From Methanobacterium sp. BRmetb2 (GTDB lineage Archaea > Methanobacteriota > Methanobacteria > Methanobacteriales > Methanobacteriaceae), in NCBI GenBank assembly GCA_003491285.1, contig CP022705.1:1941501-2005500 (forward strand): a stretch of DNA of 64,000 nt. The letters are read 5' to 3'. The translations under genes were made by a program, and so were the position numbers. Shown here one piece after another: positions 27,203 to 36,350 of this stretch. The notes beneath the pieces were generated by a model. That model worked only from the letters and a program-made list of their open reading frames with translations. It was not told where the DNA came from and did no database searches. Position 1 is the first letter of the stretch. Every line of letters begins with the position of its first letter.

Positions 27203-27273
27203 GTTAAATTCTAATTTTTTCATAAAAAATATTTAAAAAGTTGAAAATAGAGTTAAATTGAGATATTTGATTA

Positions 27274-27705
27274 TTAAAGATTATAAACGTATTTTGCTGG
27301 AACTATAGTGGCACCACCATCTTTTAATACTTTTATTAACTGGTTTATATCTTCTGTTCTTAGCAGTACAATTGCTTTTTCTTCTTTTTCATCAACAAAT
27401 GCATAAAGATATTCCAGGTTGATGTCAGAGTTATTCAGGATTTTAAGAACTGAAGCTAATCCCCCTGGTTGGTCTGATAATTCCACTGCAACTACTTCAT
27501 TCATTTTTACAATGAAATTGTTTTCATCCAGTATTTTTCTTGCAGTTTCTGGTTCAGGAACAATCAGTCTCAAAATACCAAAATCTGAGGTATCTGCAAT
27601 GGACAATGCCCTAATATTTATTCCAGCTTCACCGAGAACATTTATAGCTTTCCATAATCTTCCTTTCTTATTTTCTAAGAATATTGATATTTGTTTTATT
27701 TTCAT
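27274..27705 (-). CDS. ACT-domain protein paired with phenylacetate-CoA ligase
   Basis: A 143-aa protein of two ACT-like halves. The first is KIKQISIFLENKKGRLWK with INIRALSIADTSDFGILR; the second starts VVAVELSDQPGGLASVLK, with INLEYLYAFVDEKEEKAI. ACT domains bind amino acids and regulate. It lies 40-odd bp downstream of the acyl-CoA ligase gene, a recurrent methanogen arrangement, so it may control aryl-acetate reuse for aromatic amino acid synthesis. The ATG at 27705 has AAGGGG eight bases upstream; the ATG at 27711 is too close to it. Confidence 0.85.
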   Translation of the reverse strand: MKIKQISIFLENKKGRLWKAINVLGEAGINIRALSIADTSDFGILRLIVPEPETARKILDENNFIVKMNEVVAVELSDQPGGLASVLKILNNSDINLEYLYAFVDEKEEKAIVLLRTEDINQLIKVLKDGGATIVPAKYVYNL

Positions 27706-27751
27706 GTTCATAACCCCTTTGATTTATCATTTCTAAATTTAACTCTTTTAA

Positions 27752-29050
27752 TTAAATTTCCCTTTTATCAATAACTCGCACCGCTTTTCCTTCACTTCTT
27801 GGAATAGTTTTTGGTTCAACTAAGGTAACCTTAACTCTTAATCCTATTTCATCTTCAATATAACTTTCTATGCTCTTTTTAATACCTATTAATTCTTTAA
27901 CTTCATCAGAGAAAAGTTTTTGGGATGCTTCGACCCTTACTTCAAGTTCATCCATTAAATGTGGTCTGGTAACAATGATCTGGTAGTGGGGTTCTATACC
28001 ATCTATTTTTAGAAGAGCTTTTTCAATTTGGGAGGGGAACACAGAAACTCCACGTATCTTAAGCATATCATCAGTACGGCCAGTAATACGTTCCATCTTG
28101 ATAAATGTTCTGCCACAACCACATTTTTCATTTTTGAGAGAGGTTATATCCTTGGTTCTAAACCTTATTATGGGCATACCTTCACGGGTTAGTGTGGTTA
28201 AGACCAGTTCTCCTTTTTCTCCCGATGACAGAGGTTCTAATGTTTCAGGATCAATTATCTCAGGATAAAAATGATCTTCAAATATGTGCAGTCCACTTTT
28301 TTGGTTACATTCAATGGCAACACCAGGCCCCATTATTTCCGTCAATCCATAAATATTGAATGCAGGCACACCAAACCTTTTTTCAATTTCCTGTCTCATT
28401 TCTTCAGTCCACATTTCTGCACCAAAGCCTACGGCTTTTAATTTGCATTTTTTAGGATCTACACCTTCACTAATTGCTACTTCGGCTAAATATAACCCGT
28501 ATGACGGGGTGAAGATCATCAATGTGGATCCAAAATCGCACAGTATTTCAATCTGTCTTTTGGTTTGTCCAGTAGATATAGGAATCACTGTGGCCCCTAT
28601 TTTTTGTGCACCATAATGTACTCCAAATCCTCCTGTAAATAGGCCGTATCCATGAGTATTCTGTATAATATCCTCTTGGGTAAGACCCATCATTGTTAAA
28701 CCACGAGCCATTACCTCACTCCATATATCAAGGTCCTTTTTAGTATAACCAGAAACCACAGGTTTACCAGTTGTTCCTGAAGATGTATGAACTTCGATTA
28801 TATCTTTTCGCGGGACTGCAAACATTTCAAAAGGATAGGCTTCTCTTAAATCATTTTTAGTTGTGAATGGAAGCTTTTCAATGTCTTTCAAGCTTTGAAT
28901 GTCCTCTGGTTTCAGGTTTACATCATCGAATTTTTTTCGGTAATAGGGAACATTTTCATAGGCTGTCTTCACTATTTCCTGTAATCTTTCTAATTTTAAT
29001 TGTTCCAAGTCATCCTTGGTCATGCATTCTGCTTCTTCATTCCAGATCAT
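27752..29050 (-). CDS. paaK: Phenylacetate/indoleacetate-CoA ligase (AMP-forming)
   Basis: Activates aryl acetates to CoA thioesters via an adenylate. It is 432 aa, the PaaK size. The P-loop VHTSSGTTGKPVVSGYT is near residue 85, the adenylate block FNIYGLTEIMGPG near 235, and the C-terminal domain has RTDDMLKIRGVSVFPSQIEKAL. A Cys motif (EKCGCGRTFIKM) is typical of the family. In methanogens this enzyme lets imported aryl acids re-enter aromatic amino acid synthesis. The exact acid is undetermined. Confidence 0.88.
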   Translation of the reverse strand: MIWNEEAECMTKDDLEQLKLERLQEIVKTAYENVPYYRKKFDDVNLKPEDIQSLKDIEKLPFTTKNDLREAYPFEMFAVPRKDIIEVHTSSGTTGKPVVSGYTKKDLDIWSEVMARGLTMMGLTQEDIIQNTHGYGLFTGGFGVHYGAQKIGATVIPISTGQTKRQIEILCDFGSTLMIFTPSYGLYLAEVAISEGVDPKKCKLKAVGFGAEMWTEEMRQEIEKRFGVPAFNIYGLTEIMGPGVAIECNQKSGLHIFEDHFYPEIIDPETLEPLSSGEKGELVLTTLTREGMPIIRFRTKDITSLKNEKCGCGRTFIKMERITGRTDDMLKIRGVSVFPSQIEKALLKIDGIEPHYQIIVTRPHLMDELEVRVEASQKLFSDEVKELIGIKKSIESYIEDEIGLRVKVTLVEPKTIPRSEGKAVRVIDKREI

Positions 29051-29395
29051 ATATTTTCACCTGATTTATATTGATTTAAATTGATAGGTCCCTTATCAAC
29101 CTTATTACAAATAATTAATGAGTTTACTTAATCAAAAAATTCTTGTTAATAAATATTTCTTGAATTAATATAAAATTTACTAAAAAAGGATGAAGTTTTT
29201 TAAATTATTAAATAAATTTACTAAAAATAAATAAAGAAATAATTTCAATAAAAGAGTTAATCCTTTAATTTTTAGAGTTAAATTTTTCTAATTAGGAAAA
29301 ATTTTAAGAATTAATATCATTTAAGCAATTTAATAGAATTTATTTAAATAATAAATTAAAAAAAAGATTTAAAAAAATAAGAAAATTTTTTTTAG
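29051..29395. other. 345-bp AT-rich intergenic stretch
   Basis: Almost pure A/T, holding the paaK promoter on its left side (29051-29110) and the downstream region of the superoxide dismutase gene. I see no gene, RNA or strong inverted repeat. Confidence 0.5.
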
Positions 29396-30010
29396 CTATG
29401 GTGAGTTAAGCCATACTTCTGTTCTTTTGTTTACCTCATCCCAGTTTACGATTTTCCAGAATGCATCTACAAAGTCAGGTCTTACATTTTTGTAATCCAA
29501 ATAATATGCATGTTCCCAAACATCAAGTACCATGAGTATTCTAAAGTTTGGAATGACATTCACATTGTGTTTTTCAATTTGCATTATGAAAAGTCGATTA
29601 GTACCTTTGCATAGTGTTAATGCGGCCCATCCAGAACCTTCTGTACTATTAGCAGCCTGTGAAAATTCTTTTTTGAATCTTTCAAAACTTCCAAAGTCTT
29701 TTTTGATATACTTAGCAAGAGTACCTTCTGGTTCTCCTCCACATTTGCTGGCCGGCCCCATGTTCTCCCAGAATAATTTGTGTAACATGAATCCTCCCAC
29801 ATGGAAGGACAATTCTTTGGCCACAGCCTTAACATCAAAGTCTATATCTTGATCCCTTTTGTCAAATTTTTCAAGTAAGGCATTAGCTCCATTAACATAT
29901 CCTTGATGATGTATAGTGTGGTGTATTTTTAGTTGTTCTTCTGAGATGTACGGTTCTAAATCTGTATAGTCATATGGTAATTTTGGTAATTCATAAAACT
30001 TTTTTTCCAT
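29396..30010 (-). CDS. sodB: Superoxide dismutase (Fe/Mn family)
   Basis: Dismutates superoxide to oxygen and peroxide in the cytoplasm. It is 204 aa. Metal ligands are in HHTIHHQGYVNG (His), FHVGGFMLHKLFWENMGP (His) and VLDVWEHAYYLDYKNVRPDF (Asp and His). Fe versus Mn cannot be called with certainty. It is the last gene of a leftward oxygen-defence series, 25 bp after the peroxiredoxin. GGGGGGAAAACA precedes the ATG. Confidence 0.95.
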   Translation of the reverse strand: MEKKFYELPKLPYDYTDLEPYISEEQLKIHHTIHHQGYVNGANALLEKFDKRDQDIDFDVKAVAKELSFHVGGFMLHKLFWENMGPASKCGGEPEGTLAKYIKKDFGSFERFKKEFSQAANSTEGSGWAALTLCKGTNRLFIMQIEKHNVNVIPNFRILMVLDVWEHAYYLDYKNVRPDFVDAFWKIVNWDEVNKRTEVWLNSP

Positions 30011-30035
30011 TGTTTTCCCCCCTTATATTTTTTAA

Positions 30036-30722
30036 TTACCATTTATAGTATGTTCTGTAACATAACCACCAGTCATAGCAGGTATATTGTTCGCACCGTT
30101 TTTTAGCGGTTTCAACATCTGCGGCAGGTGGAATTATTAGGCCTTTACCGATGAGTTCATTTTCTGGCCAATTAGCGGGTATGGCCACTCCTTTTTCTTC
30201 TACAGTTTTGAATCCTTCTAACATCCTCAATATTTCATCCATATTACGGCCTAATTCCTGTGGATAATAAAGAATAGCCCGTATAATTCCTTCAGGATCA
30301 ACTATGAACACGGCCCGGACTGTGTTTGTTCCTTTTGCCGGATGAATAAGTCCCAGAATATCTGCTACCTTACCAGTATCTGCAATTATAGGGAAGGTAA
30401 TTTCAGTGTCTAAATTGTCCTTTATCCATTCAGTCCATTTTATATGTGAAAATACTTGATCAACACTTAAACCAATTAGTTCACAGTTTAATTCACGAAA
30501 TTTATCATATCTCTTCTGGAATGAAACAAACTCAGTTGTACAAACTGGTGTAAAGTCTCCAGGGTGGCTAAATAGTACAAACCATTTTCCTTTGAACTCT
30601 TTTGGTAATTTCATCATTCCATGGGTGGTTTGAACCTCAACTTTAGGGAATTTGTCCCCAATTAATGGCATTCCTCTACCTTTTTTCTTGATTTTTCTTA
30701 ATTCGTATATTTTTTCTCCCAT
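30036..30722 (-). CDS. Peroxiredoxin (archaeal Prx6-type, thioredoxin peroxidase)
   Basis: Reduces H2O2 and alkyl peroxides. It is 228 aa. The peroxidatic Cys lies in GDFTPVCTTEFVSFQ. The C-terminal CEQYTCYDWWLCYR has three more Cys, the arrangement of archaeal hyperoxidation-relay peroxiredoxins (Aeropyrum type). The first 17 residues are an extension before the usual MPLIGDKFP; GGGGATAT precedes the upstream ATG, so the longer form is chosen. It sits between ferritin and superoxide dismutase. The electron donor may be the neighbouring rubredoxins or a thioredoxin; not shown. Confidence 0.93.
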   Translation of the reverse strand: MGEKIYELRKIKKKGRGMPLIGDKFPKVEVQTTHGMMKLPKEFKGKWFVLFSHPGDFTPVCTTEFVSFQKRYDKFRELNCELIGLSVDQVFSHIKWTEWIKDNLDTEITFPIIADTGKVADILGLIHPAKGTNTVRAVFIVDPEGIIRAILYYPQELGRNMDEILRMLEGFKTVEEKGVAIPANWPENELIGKGLIIPPAADVETAKKRCEQYTCYDWWLCYRTYYKW

Positions 30723-30821
30723 AATATATCCCCATTTTCTATCAAATAACTTCCTACGCTATCCTTTTTTATTTTTTATATTTATTTAATTATTTGGAAA
30801 AAATGAAAAAATAAAGAAAAA

Positions 30822-31331
30822 TTATTCTGCAGCAGGTGGGTTAAATACTCTTTGACCTAATTCGTTATCTAACATGAATAGACTACCAGAATCACCAACT
30901 GCAAGTTTAATTTTCTGCAGTACTCCGCTGGAAGATTCTTCTTCTTCGACCTGTTCTGCAACAAACCACTGTAAAAAATTGTTGGTGGCATGGTCTTTTT
31001 CTTCAATTGCCAGATTTACCAGATCGTTTATCAAACCAGTTACCTTCTGTTCGTGTGCATATACATGCTCAAAAACTTCCAGTGGAGATTCCCATTCAGT
31101 TTGAGGTTTCTCAATCTCATCCAGAATAACCCTACCCCCTCTTTGAATTATGTAGTCATGAAATTTCATTCCATGGGAAACTTCCTCTTGGGCTTGTATC
31201 CTCATCCAGTTTGCAAAGCCACCTAAATCAATGGATTCAAAATAGGCGTTCATTGCCATGTACAGATATGCAGAATATAATTCTGCATTTAATTGACTAT
31301 TTAATGCATTTTGTATTTTTTCTTCAAGCAT
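30822..31331 (-). CDS. ftn: Ferritin
   Basis: Iron storage and detoxification cage subunit, 169 aa. Ferroxidase ligands are visible: the Glu in NAELYSAYLYMAMNAYFES and the ExxH in QAQEEVSHGMKFHDYI, then a second Glu/Gln helix (FLQWFVAEQVEEEESS). No heme-binding bacterioferritin Met is obvious. Limiting free iron fits the surrounding superoxide dismutase, peroxiredoxin and F420H2 oxidase. AAGGAGTATTT precedes the ATG. Confidence 0.95.
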   Translation of the reverse strand: MLEEKIQNALNSQLNAELYSAYLYMAMNAYFESIDLGGFANWMRIQAQEEVSHGMKFHDYIIQRGGRVILDEIEKPQTEWESPLEVFEHVYAHEQKVTGLINDLVNLAIEEKDHATNNFLQWFVAEQVEEEESSSGVLQKIKLAVGDSGSLFMLDNELGQRVFNPPAAE

Positions 31332-31364
31332 ACTAAATACTCCTTTTTTGTTTGATTTTGGTCA

Positions 31365-32537
31365 TTAATTTGACCTATTTTTTAAAACAATTTCATCAGC
31401 CAATTTTTCTATTTTTTCAAGATCTTCATCTTTAGGCAGTCCCTTAACTAAAACTGGTTCCATAATTTCAATATTAAGATTGGATATCATATTTTTTAAC
31501 TGTTCAATGGTTCTACCGCCCCACCCGTATGACCCAATTATTGATAAATATTTTGTTTTAGGCCGTAGTATATTGGCTAAATAGGCTAAGTAAACTGCTA
31601 GGGGATGAGGACCCGTTAAAACTGTGGGGGTAGCAATGATTAGGGTTGAAGCATCGACTAATGCTTCAGCTATATCTCCAGTATCTGAATTAACTAAATT
31701 AAAAGGTTTAACTACCATACCTTTATTCACAAGCGATTCTATGAGGTGATCAACCATTATCCTCGTGCTACCATGCATAGATACATAGGTAAGAACTACC
31801 TCAGCATTTGTTTTATCGGATATCCATTCTTTATACAATTCTAAAACGAATTCTACATTTTTATGAAGTGGGCCGTGACTGGGGGCGATTATGTCTATAT
31901 CCACTTTACCAATTTTATTGATATTACCTGCAATAATTTTGCGAAATGGCATCATTATTTCAGCGTAATATCTTTTAAGGGGACTATATAGCTTATTTTC
32001 ATCTTCAATGGATAATTCACTTGTTGCCATGTGGGAACCGAAAAAATCACAGCTAAATAATAACTTATCTTCCCTTAAATAGGTGACCATGGTTTCGGGC
32101 CAGTGCACCCAAGGAGTGAAAATGAATTCCAATGTTTTGCCTCCTAGGGCTAAGGTATCTCCATCATCAACTGTGTAAAATTTTTCTTCTGGAATTAATA
32201 AGAGATTTTTAAGTAATTCTTTGCATTTATTGTTTGTAACAACCAGGGCACGGGGGTATAATTGAATTATTTCAGGTAGTGTTCCAGAATGGTCCTGTTC
32301 GGCATGATTAACTATGATATAATCCACGTCGGCGTTAATTTGTTTAAGTTTATCAATTAATTCTTGGCCTTTAGTGGGGTCCACTGTATCAATTAATGCT
32401 GTTTTTTCATTGCCTACCACGAGATAAGAATTGTAACTGGTACCTTGGGGCAAAGTTATTAATTCATCGAATAATCTTCTATCCCAATCTTCTGATCCTA
32501 AAAAATAAATATTTGGTTTAATTGTCCTTAGAGACAT
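31365..32537 (-). CDS. fprA: F420H2 oxidase (flavodiiron protein FprA)
   Basis: Reduces O2 to water with reduced coenzyme F420. It is 390 aa. The beta-lactamase-like diiron domain has VNHAEQDHSGTLPEI and IAPSHGPLH. The flavodoxin domain starts near residue 255 (VVLTYVSMHGSTRIMVD), with IATPTVLTGPHPL in its FMN site. In Methanobacteriales this enzyme takes electrons straight from F420H2. Three rubredoxin genes lie directly upstream, which could offer another electron route. It stands 33 bp ahead of ferritin. Confidence 0.95.
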   Translation of the reverse strand: MSLRTIKPNIYFLGSEDWDRRLFDELITLPQGTSYNSYLVVGNEKTALIDTVDPTKGQELIDKLKQINADVDYIIVNHAEQDHSGTLPEIIQLYPRALVVTNNKCKELLKNLLLIPEEKFYTVDDGDTLALGGKTLEFIFTPWVHWPETMVTYLREDKLLFSCDFFGSHMATSELSIEDENKLYSPLKRYYAEIMMPFRKIIAGNINKIGKVDIDIIAPSHGPLHKNVEFVLELYKEWISDKTNAEVVLTYVSMHGSTRIMVDHLIESLVNKGMVVKPFNLVNSDTGDIAEALVDASTLIIATPTVLTGPHPLAVYLAYLANILRPKTKYLSIIGSYGWGGRTIEQLKNMISNLNIEIMEPVLVKGLPKDEDLEKIEKLADEIVLKNRSN

Positions 32538-32573
32538 ATTAATCCATCTTTTTGAAATTTTAACTTTTAAATA

Positions 32574-32735
32574 TTAATCTACTTTTTTAAACTGGTCTTT
32601 ACCTACACCGCAAATAGGGCATATCCAGTCGTCTGGAAGTTCCTCGAAAGGAGTCCCTGGATCTATTCCTGAGGCAGGATCTCCTTCTTCGGGGTCATAT
32701 ACGTATCCACACATCTCACATATATATTTATCCAT
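32574..32735 (-). CDS. rub: Rubredoxin (copy 1)
   Basis: One-iron electron carrier, 53 aa from ATG 32735. The iron is bound by CEMCGYVYDPEEGD and CPICGVGKDQF. The upstream in-frame starts add ten atypical residues. GGAGGTATAAA precedes this ATG. It is last of three tandem rubredoxin genes leading into fprA. Confidence 0.95.
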   Translation of the reverse strand: MDKYICEMCGYVYDPEEGDPASGIDPGTPFEELPDDWICPICGVGKDQFKKVD

Positions 32736-32798
32736 TTTATACCTCCACACTTTATTCATGCACATTTTTATAGTTTATTTAATTATTGTAGTTTTCTA

Positions 32799-32957
32799 TT
32801 ATATTTTTACAAATGATCTTTTTGGCGCACCACAGGAAGGACATATCCAGTCATCTGGCAATTCTTCAAACGGTGTTCCTGGTTTTATTCCTGAACGTTT
32901 ATCCCCTACTTCAGGGTCGTAGATATAACCACAAATTTTACATTTATACCGATCCAT
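32799..32957 (-). CDS. rub: Rubredoxin (copy 2)
   Basis: A 52-aa rubredoxin with CKICGYIYDPEVGD and CPSCGAPKRSF. Start at ATG 32957, preceded by GGTGAATTTA; an upstream in-frame start would overlap copy 3. It differs from copy 1 mainly in the surface-charged middle, so the copies are not recent duplicates. Confidence 0.95.
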   Translation of the reverse strand: MDRYKCKICGYIYDPEVGDKRSGIKPGTPFEELPDDWICPSCGAPKRSFVKI

Positions 32958-32977
32958 TAAATTCACCTTTTTAGGTT

Positions 32978-33148
32978 TTACCACCTTTTATTCATCGGCC
33001 GGAAACGAATTTTCCCTGCTCCACAGTGAGGACATGCCCAACTGTCAGGTATATCTTCAAAATTTGTTCCAGGTTCAATTCCAGACCTCGCCTCACCTTT
33101 TTCCGGGTCATAGATATAACCACACACTGAGCATTTATAGGCCATCAT
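32978..33148 (-). CDS. rub: Rubredoxin (copy 3, short gene)
   Basis: A 56-aa rubredoxin too short for a 60-residue cut-off. It reads MMAYKCSVCGYIYDPEKG, then SGIEPGTNFEDIPDSWACPH, then CGAGKIRFRPMNKRW. The four iron-binding Cys are in the two CxxC pairs (CSVC, CPHC). GGGGAGGTTTAA precedes the ATG at 33148. The stop lies 20 bp ahead of copy 2. It is the promoter-proximal gene of the rubredoxin-fprA-ferritin-peroxiredoxin-superoxide dismutase series. Confidence 0.93.
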   Translation of the reverse strand: MMAYKCSVCGYIYDPEKGEARSGIEPGTNFEDIPDSWACPHCGAGKIRFRPMNKRW

Positions 33149-33581
33149 TTAAACCTCCCCCTTTTTCAAAATTAAAAATTTAACTCATATATTATATTGA
33201 TTTTCAATATTTATACATTTGTCCTTTTTTTTATTTTTTGATTTAATAATTGTTTTTTTAAGGATTTATATATGCATTGCTCTTTTTTAGTTAAATAAAT
33301 TTTTTATAATCATATTTCTTGGATTTATTAAATAAAAATTAGTAATATACTTAATTAAGGTCAAAAAATATGTTTGCATTGTTCAAAGAAGATTTAAATT
33401 GATTAAATTTTAAAATTTATTATAAATTTGTTAAAAATCAAAAAAATAATCTTTAAATCTTAGTTTTTATAAAAAAAATTAATTATAATCTAGTTAAAGG
33501 GTTAATAAAAATTAAAATTAATTAAAAAAATAAATAGGGCATTTTAGTAATCGAATTTTTTCATGATTAAATTCACCTTAT
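33149..33581. other. 433-bp AT-rich intergenic stretch
   Basis: Contains the rubredoxin promoter at its left end and the downstream region of the Usp gene at its right. Apart from the 33194-33210 inverted repeat I see no gene or structured RNA. Confidence 0.5.
33194..33210. promoter_or_regulatory. Inverted repeat in the rubredoxin promoter
   Basis: ATATTGA at 33194-33200 and TCAATAT at 33204-33210 are perfect 7-bp arms with a 3-bp spacer. On the minus strand it overlaps the end of a TATAAATA box (33207-33214), about 46 bp before the first rubredoxin start: a possible operator for the oxygen-defence genes. AT-rich context raises the chance of coincidence. Confidence 0.4.
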
Positions 33582-33980
33582 CTATTTTTTAACAAGCAGA
33601 ACAGGAATATCCGTTGATTTTATGGTGCTTTCTGCCACGCTCCCCATTAGAAGTTTTTCTAAACCACTTCTTCCATGAGTTCCAATCACAATGGTATCGG
33701 CGTTGGACTTTTTTGCAATCTTATTCATATCATGGACTGGATTTCCCACAATCAATATTTCTTCAACAGGAACTCCTTCTTTTTCTCCTTTTTCTCTAAC
33801 ATTTTTAAGGATGTTATTCCCCTCTTCTTCTAGAACAGAGTATGGATAAATGAGCTTTTCATCAATTACATATACCGCTACAATTTTGGCGTCTACCTTT
33901 TTTGCAAGTTCTATAGCCACATCTTCAGCTTTAGATGCGAATTTTGAGCCATCTGTTGGAACTAAAATTGTTTCAAACAT
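33582..33980 (-). CDS. Universal stress protein (UspA family)
   Basis: A 132-aa single Usp domain. It begins FETILVPTDGSKFASKA and ends with the ATP-binding GTHGRSGLEKLLMGSVAES (G-x2-G-x9-G-S), so it is of the nucleotide-binding subclass. The ATG overlaps the stop of the flavin reductase gene by one base. The context suggests redox stress; the role is not specified by sequence. Confidence 0.92.
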   Translation of the reverse strand: MFETILVPTDGSKFASKAEDVAIELAKKVDAKIVAVYVIDEKLIYPYSVLEEEGNNILKNVREKGEKEGVPVEEILIVGNPVHDMNKIAKKSNADTIVIGTHGRSGLEKLLMGSVAESTIKSTDIPVLLVKK

Positions 33981-34531
33981 TATTTCACTTTCCTTAAGTG
34001 ATCTCCAACTACAAAATCAACTCCACCTAAATGAAGAATGGGTTTAATCTTTTCAACATTCAAAAGACCATCTTTAAGGGCGTTTTTCCTGATTTGGGTG
34101 CTAACAACTCTACCTACTATCAAGTTGTGATCACCAGCCTCTTTAATCCACTCCACTTTACATTCTAAGTGCCCAATACATTCCTCAATTTTGGGCGGAG
34201 CCACACTTTCGGATGGGATTTGAGTTAAACCAGCTTCTTCAATTTCATTAACACCATAAGGGAACTTTTCTCCAGTAACCCACAGTTTTTCTAAAATATC
34301 TTCGTGGGGAATATTAACTACAAATTCTTCAATTTCAGAAATATTTCGGTAAGTATCATGGCTTGGTACTGATGCAAAGGCAATTAAAGGAGGGTCCATT
34401 GACACAGGCATGGTAAATGAGAATGGGGCTGCATTAACTTCATTTTTTGAATTAATTGTGGTTACAATAATGGTTGGTCGGGGTGCCAGTATTCTATAAG
34501 CATTATTACTATCTAAATTTTTGAATGCCAT
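33980..34531 (-). CDS. Flavin reductase-like FMN-binding protein (flavoredoxin family)
   Basis: A 183-aa split-barrel flavoprotein. RILAPRPTIIVTTINSKNE, AAPFSFTMPVSMDPP and IGHLECKVEW are the FMN-binding blocks of the flavoredoxin/NADH:FMN reductase group. The ATG at 34531 (MAFKNLD) follows AGAGATGTT; the longer form adds 17 residues not typical of the family. It is coupled to the Usp gene downstream. Electron partner unknown; rubredoxins and FprA are plausible neighbours. Confidence 0.88.
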   Translation of the reverse strand: MAFKNLDSNNAYRILAPRPTIIVTTINSKNEVNAAPFSFTMPVSMDPPLIAFASVPSHDTYRNISEIEEFVVNIPHEDILEKLWVTGEKFPYGVNEIEEAGLTQIPSESVAPPKIEECIGHLECKVEWIKEAGDHNLIVGRVVSTQIRKNALKDGLLNVEKIKPILHLGGVDFVVGDHLRKVK

Positions 34532-34631
34532 TTTAACATCTCTAAATATTACTCTATTAATTAAATAATATGTTTTAACCAATTTTAATATTATTCTATT
34601 GTTGTTGATCTTTAAGAGTTTTAATTTGGAA

Positions 34632-36350
34632 TTATTCTGTTTTAAGTGGTCTTTTTTTTAAGTATTTAGCTTCACTTATTTTAATAAATTCGTTACATAA
34701 TTTTCCGGGTTTACCATCCATAACTAATTCACCATCTCGAATCATAATGGCCCTGGTTGAAACTTCTTCAATAAAATCAACATGATGGCTTACCATGATA
34801 ATAGTAGTATTGAATTCTTTGTTAATCTTCTTGAGGGCATTGGATACATTTCTTAAAGTTAGGGGGTCCAGATCCCCAAAGGGTTCGTCAAGTATCAATA
34901 CTTCTGGGTTTGATGTCAAAACTAATGCTAAAGTTGCCCGGACTTTTTGGCCTCCAGACAATTCATAAGATTTCCTATCAAGAATTTCCAATGGTAAATC
35001 CAGTGCTTCAAAAATAGGTTTGGCATATTCTTTCACAGCTTTTTCAGGGAAACTAGGGAATAATTCGTGTAAAATTTCAGGGTCTAGTCCAATATTTTCT
35101 AAGCGGAATTTTGCTTCATTTTCTGGAAGGTCAGTGAGTTGATAGAGAACATCCAGAATAATATCACTTATACCCATTTCTTCTGCTTTTTTACGGGCCT
35201 CACCAATAACATTCTCACCTTTAACTCCTAATCGTGAGGCTATCTGCTCTTTCACGGTTGAATGATGTACTAGAGAAAATTCCTGATGCATAAATCCTAA
35301 TTTACGCCTTAAAGCCATTCTCAAAAGTCCAGGCTCATGCATATTAATCCATTCACCATCTAACTTGAAATAAACTTCACCTGAATCAGGGAAATCTAGA
35401 CCAGCAATCATTCTAAGTAAAACCGTTTTTCCAGATCCACTGGGTCCTATTATGGATGATATTTCTCCTTTATTTATTTCAAAATTGATATTTTCCATTT
35501 GAAGGACATTTCCTCCTTTTAATAGGAAAAATTTTCGATTAAGATTTTCAACCTTTATAACAGGTTTACCTAACTTGGAATCATCCACGTTTTCATATTT
35601 ACTGTCAATATCCTTTAAAAATTCTCCAACTATCTCTTTAGGATTTCCTTCGTCGATAATTTTCCCTTTTTCCATTAAAATCAATTTATCAGCTAAATAT
35701 TCATGAACTTCCGGCAAATGTGAAACTAGTATTACTGTAACACCTAACTTTTTGTTGATATTTTTAATTGCATCTAAAATTTCCTGTTTAGTTTTTGGAC
35801 AGGACATAGTTGCAGGTTCATCTAATAATAAAATTTTTGGTTTTTTTGCAAGTTGCCTGGCCATAATTAAGCGTTGTTTTTCTCCCCCACTTAATACTGG
35901 TGCAAAATGATCTTTTTTATTTCCTAGCCCTACAACATTCAAAATTTCTAATGCTTCTTCTCCAAATTCGTCGAAAGCATTGTCAAAATCAGTTAAAGCC
36001 TCGTCACCATATTTAGTTCCGTTTAACTTTCTTAAAACATTTTGAAGTGCAGTTTCTGACCATAAACCAAAGGATCGCTGTAGGTGAATTGCGGTTGCTT
36101 TTTTTAGTTTAGTGAAGTAGTAAGGGGTAGAATCTGGTGATAATTTGATATCATCTACAATAATTTCGCCATGATCAAATGATTCCACACCTCGTAAAAT
36201 TCTTAAAAGAGTGCTTTTTCCTGAACCACTCATCCCAATTATTCCAACAATCTCTCCATCTTCTGCTTTAAAACTAATATTATCTAAGGCTTTTATCTCT
36301 GTACCATTTTTAATTTGAAATGTTTTGGATAAATTTTTTACTTCTATCAT
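34632..36350 (-). CDS. atwA: Methyl-coenzyme M reductase activation component A2 (double ABC ATPase)
   Basis: ATP-binding protein needed for reductive activation of methyl-coenzyme M reductase. It is 572 aa with two ABC domains and no membrane helices. First: IGMSGSGKSTLLR, LSGGEKQRLIMARQ, LLLDEPATMSCP. Second: IGPSGSGKTVLLR, ELSGGQKVRATLALVL, LILDEPFGDLDP. The long insert between Walker A and the signature of the second domain (GENVIGEARKKAEEMGISD) is typical of component A2. It acts in the cytoplasm with other activation factors encoded elsewhere. Confidence 0.9.
   Translation of the reverse strand: MIEVKNLSKTFQIKNGTEIKALDNISFKAEDGEIVGIIGMSGSGKSTLLRILRGVESFDHGEIIVDDIKLSPDSTPYYFTKLKKATAIHLQRSFGLWSETALQNVLRKLNGTKYGDEALTDFDNAFDEFGEEALEILNVVGLGNKKDHFAPVLSGGEKQRLIMARQLAKKPKILLLDEPATMSCPKTKQEILDAIKNINKKLGVTVILVSHLPEVHEYLADKLILMEKGKIIDEGNPKEIVGEFLKDIDSKYENVDDSKLGKPVIKVENLNRKFFLLKGGNVLQMENINFEINKGEISSIIGPSGSGKTVLLRMIAGLDFPDSGEVYFKLDGEWINMHEPGLLRMALRRKLGFMHQEFSLVHHSTVKEQIASRLGVKGENVIGEARKKAEEMGISDIILDVLYQLTDLPENEAKFRLENIGLDPEILHELFPSFPEKAVKEYAKPIFEALDLPLEILDRKSYELSGGQKVRATLALVLTSNPEVLILDEPFGDLDPLTLRNVSNALKKINKEFNTTIIMVSHHVDFIEEVSTRAIMIRDGELVMDGKPGKLCNEFIKISEAKYLKKRPLKTE

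Noticed and set aside
33541..33581. Small gene downstream of Usp
   Set aside because: No start codon with ribosome site and frames are broken.
34632..36350. Ordinary ABC importer ATPase
   Set aside because: Two ABC domains with no membrane partner gene, and the long insert in the second domain, fit component A2 of methyl-coenzyme M reductase activation better.
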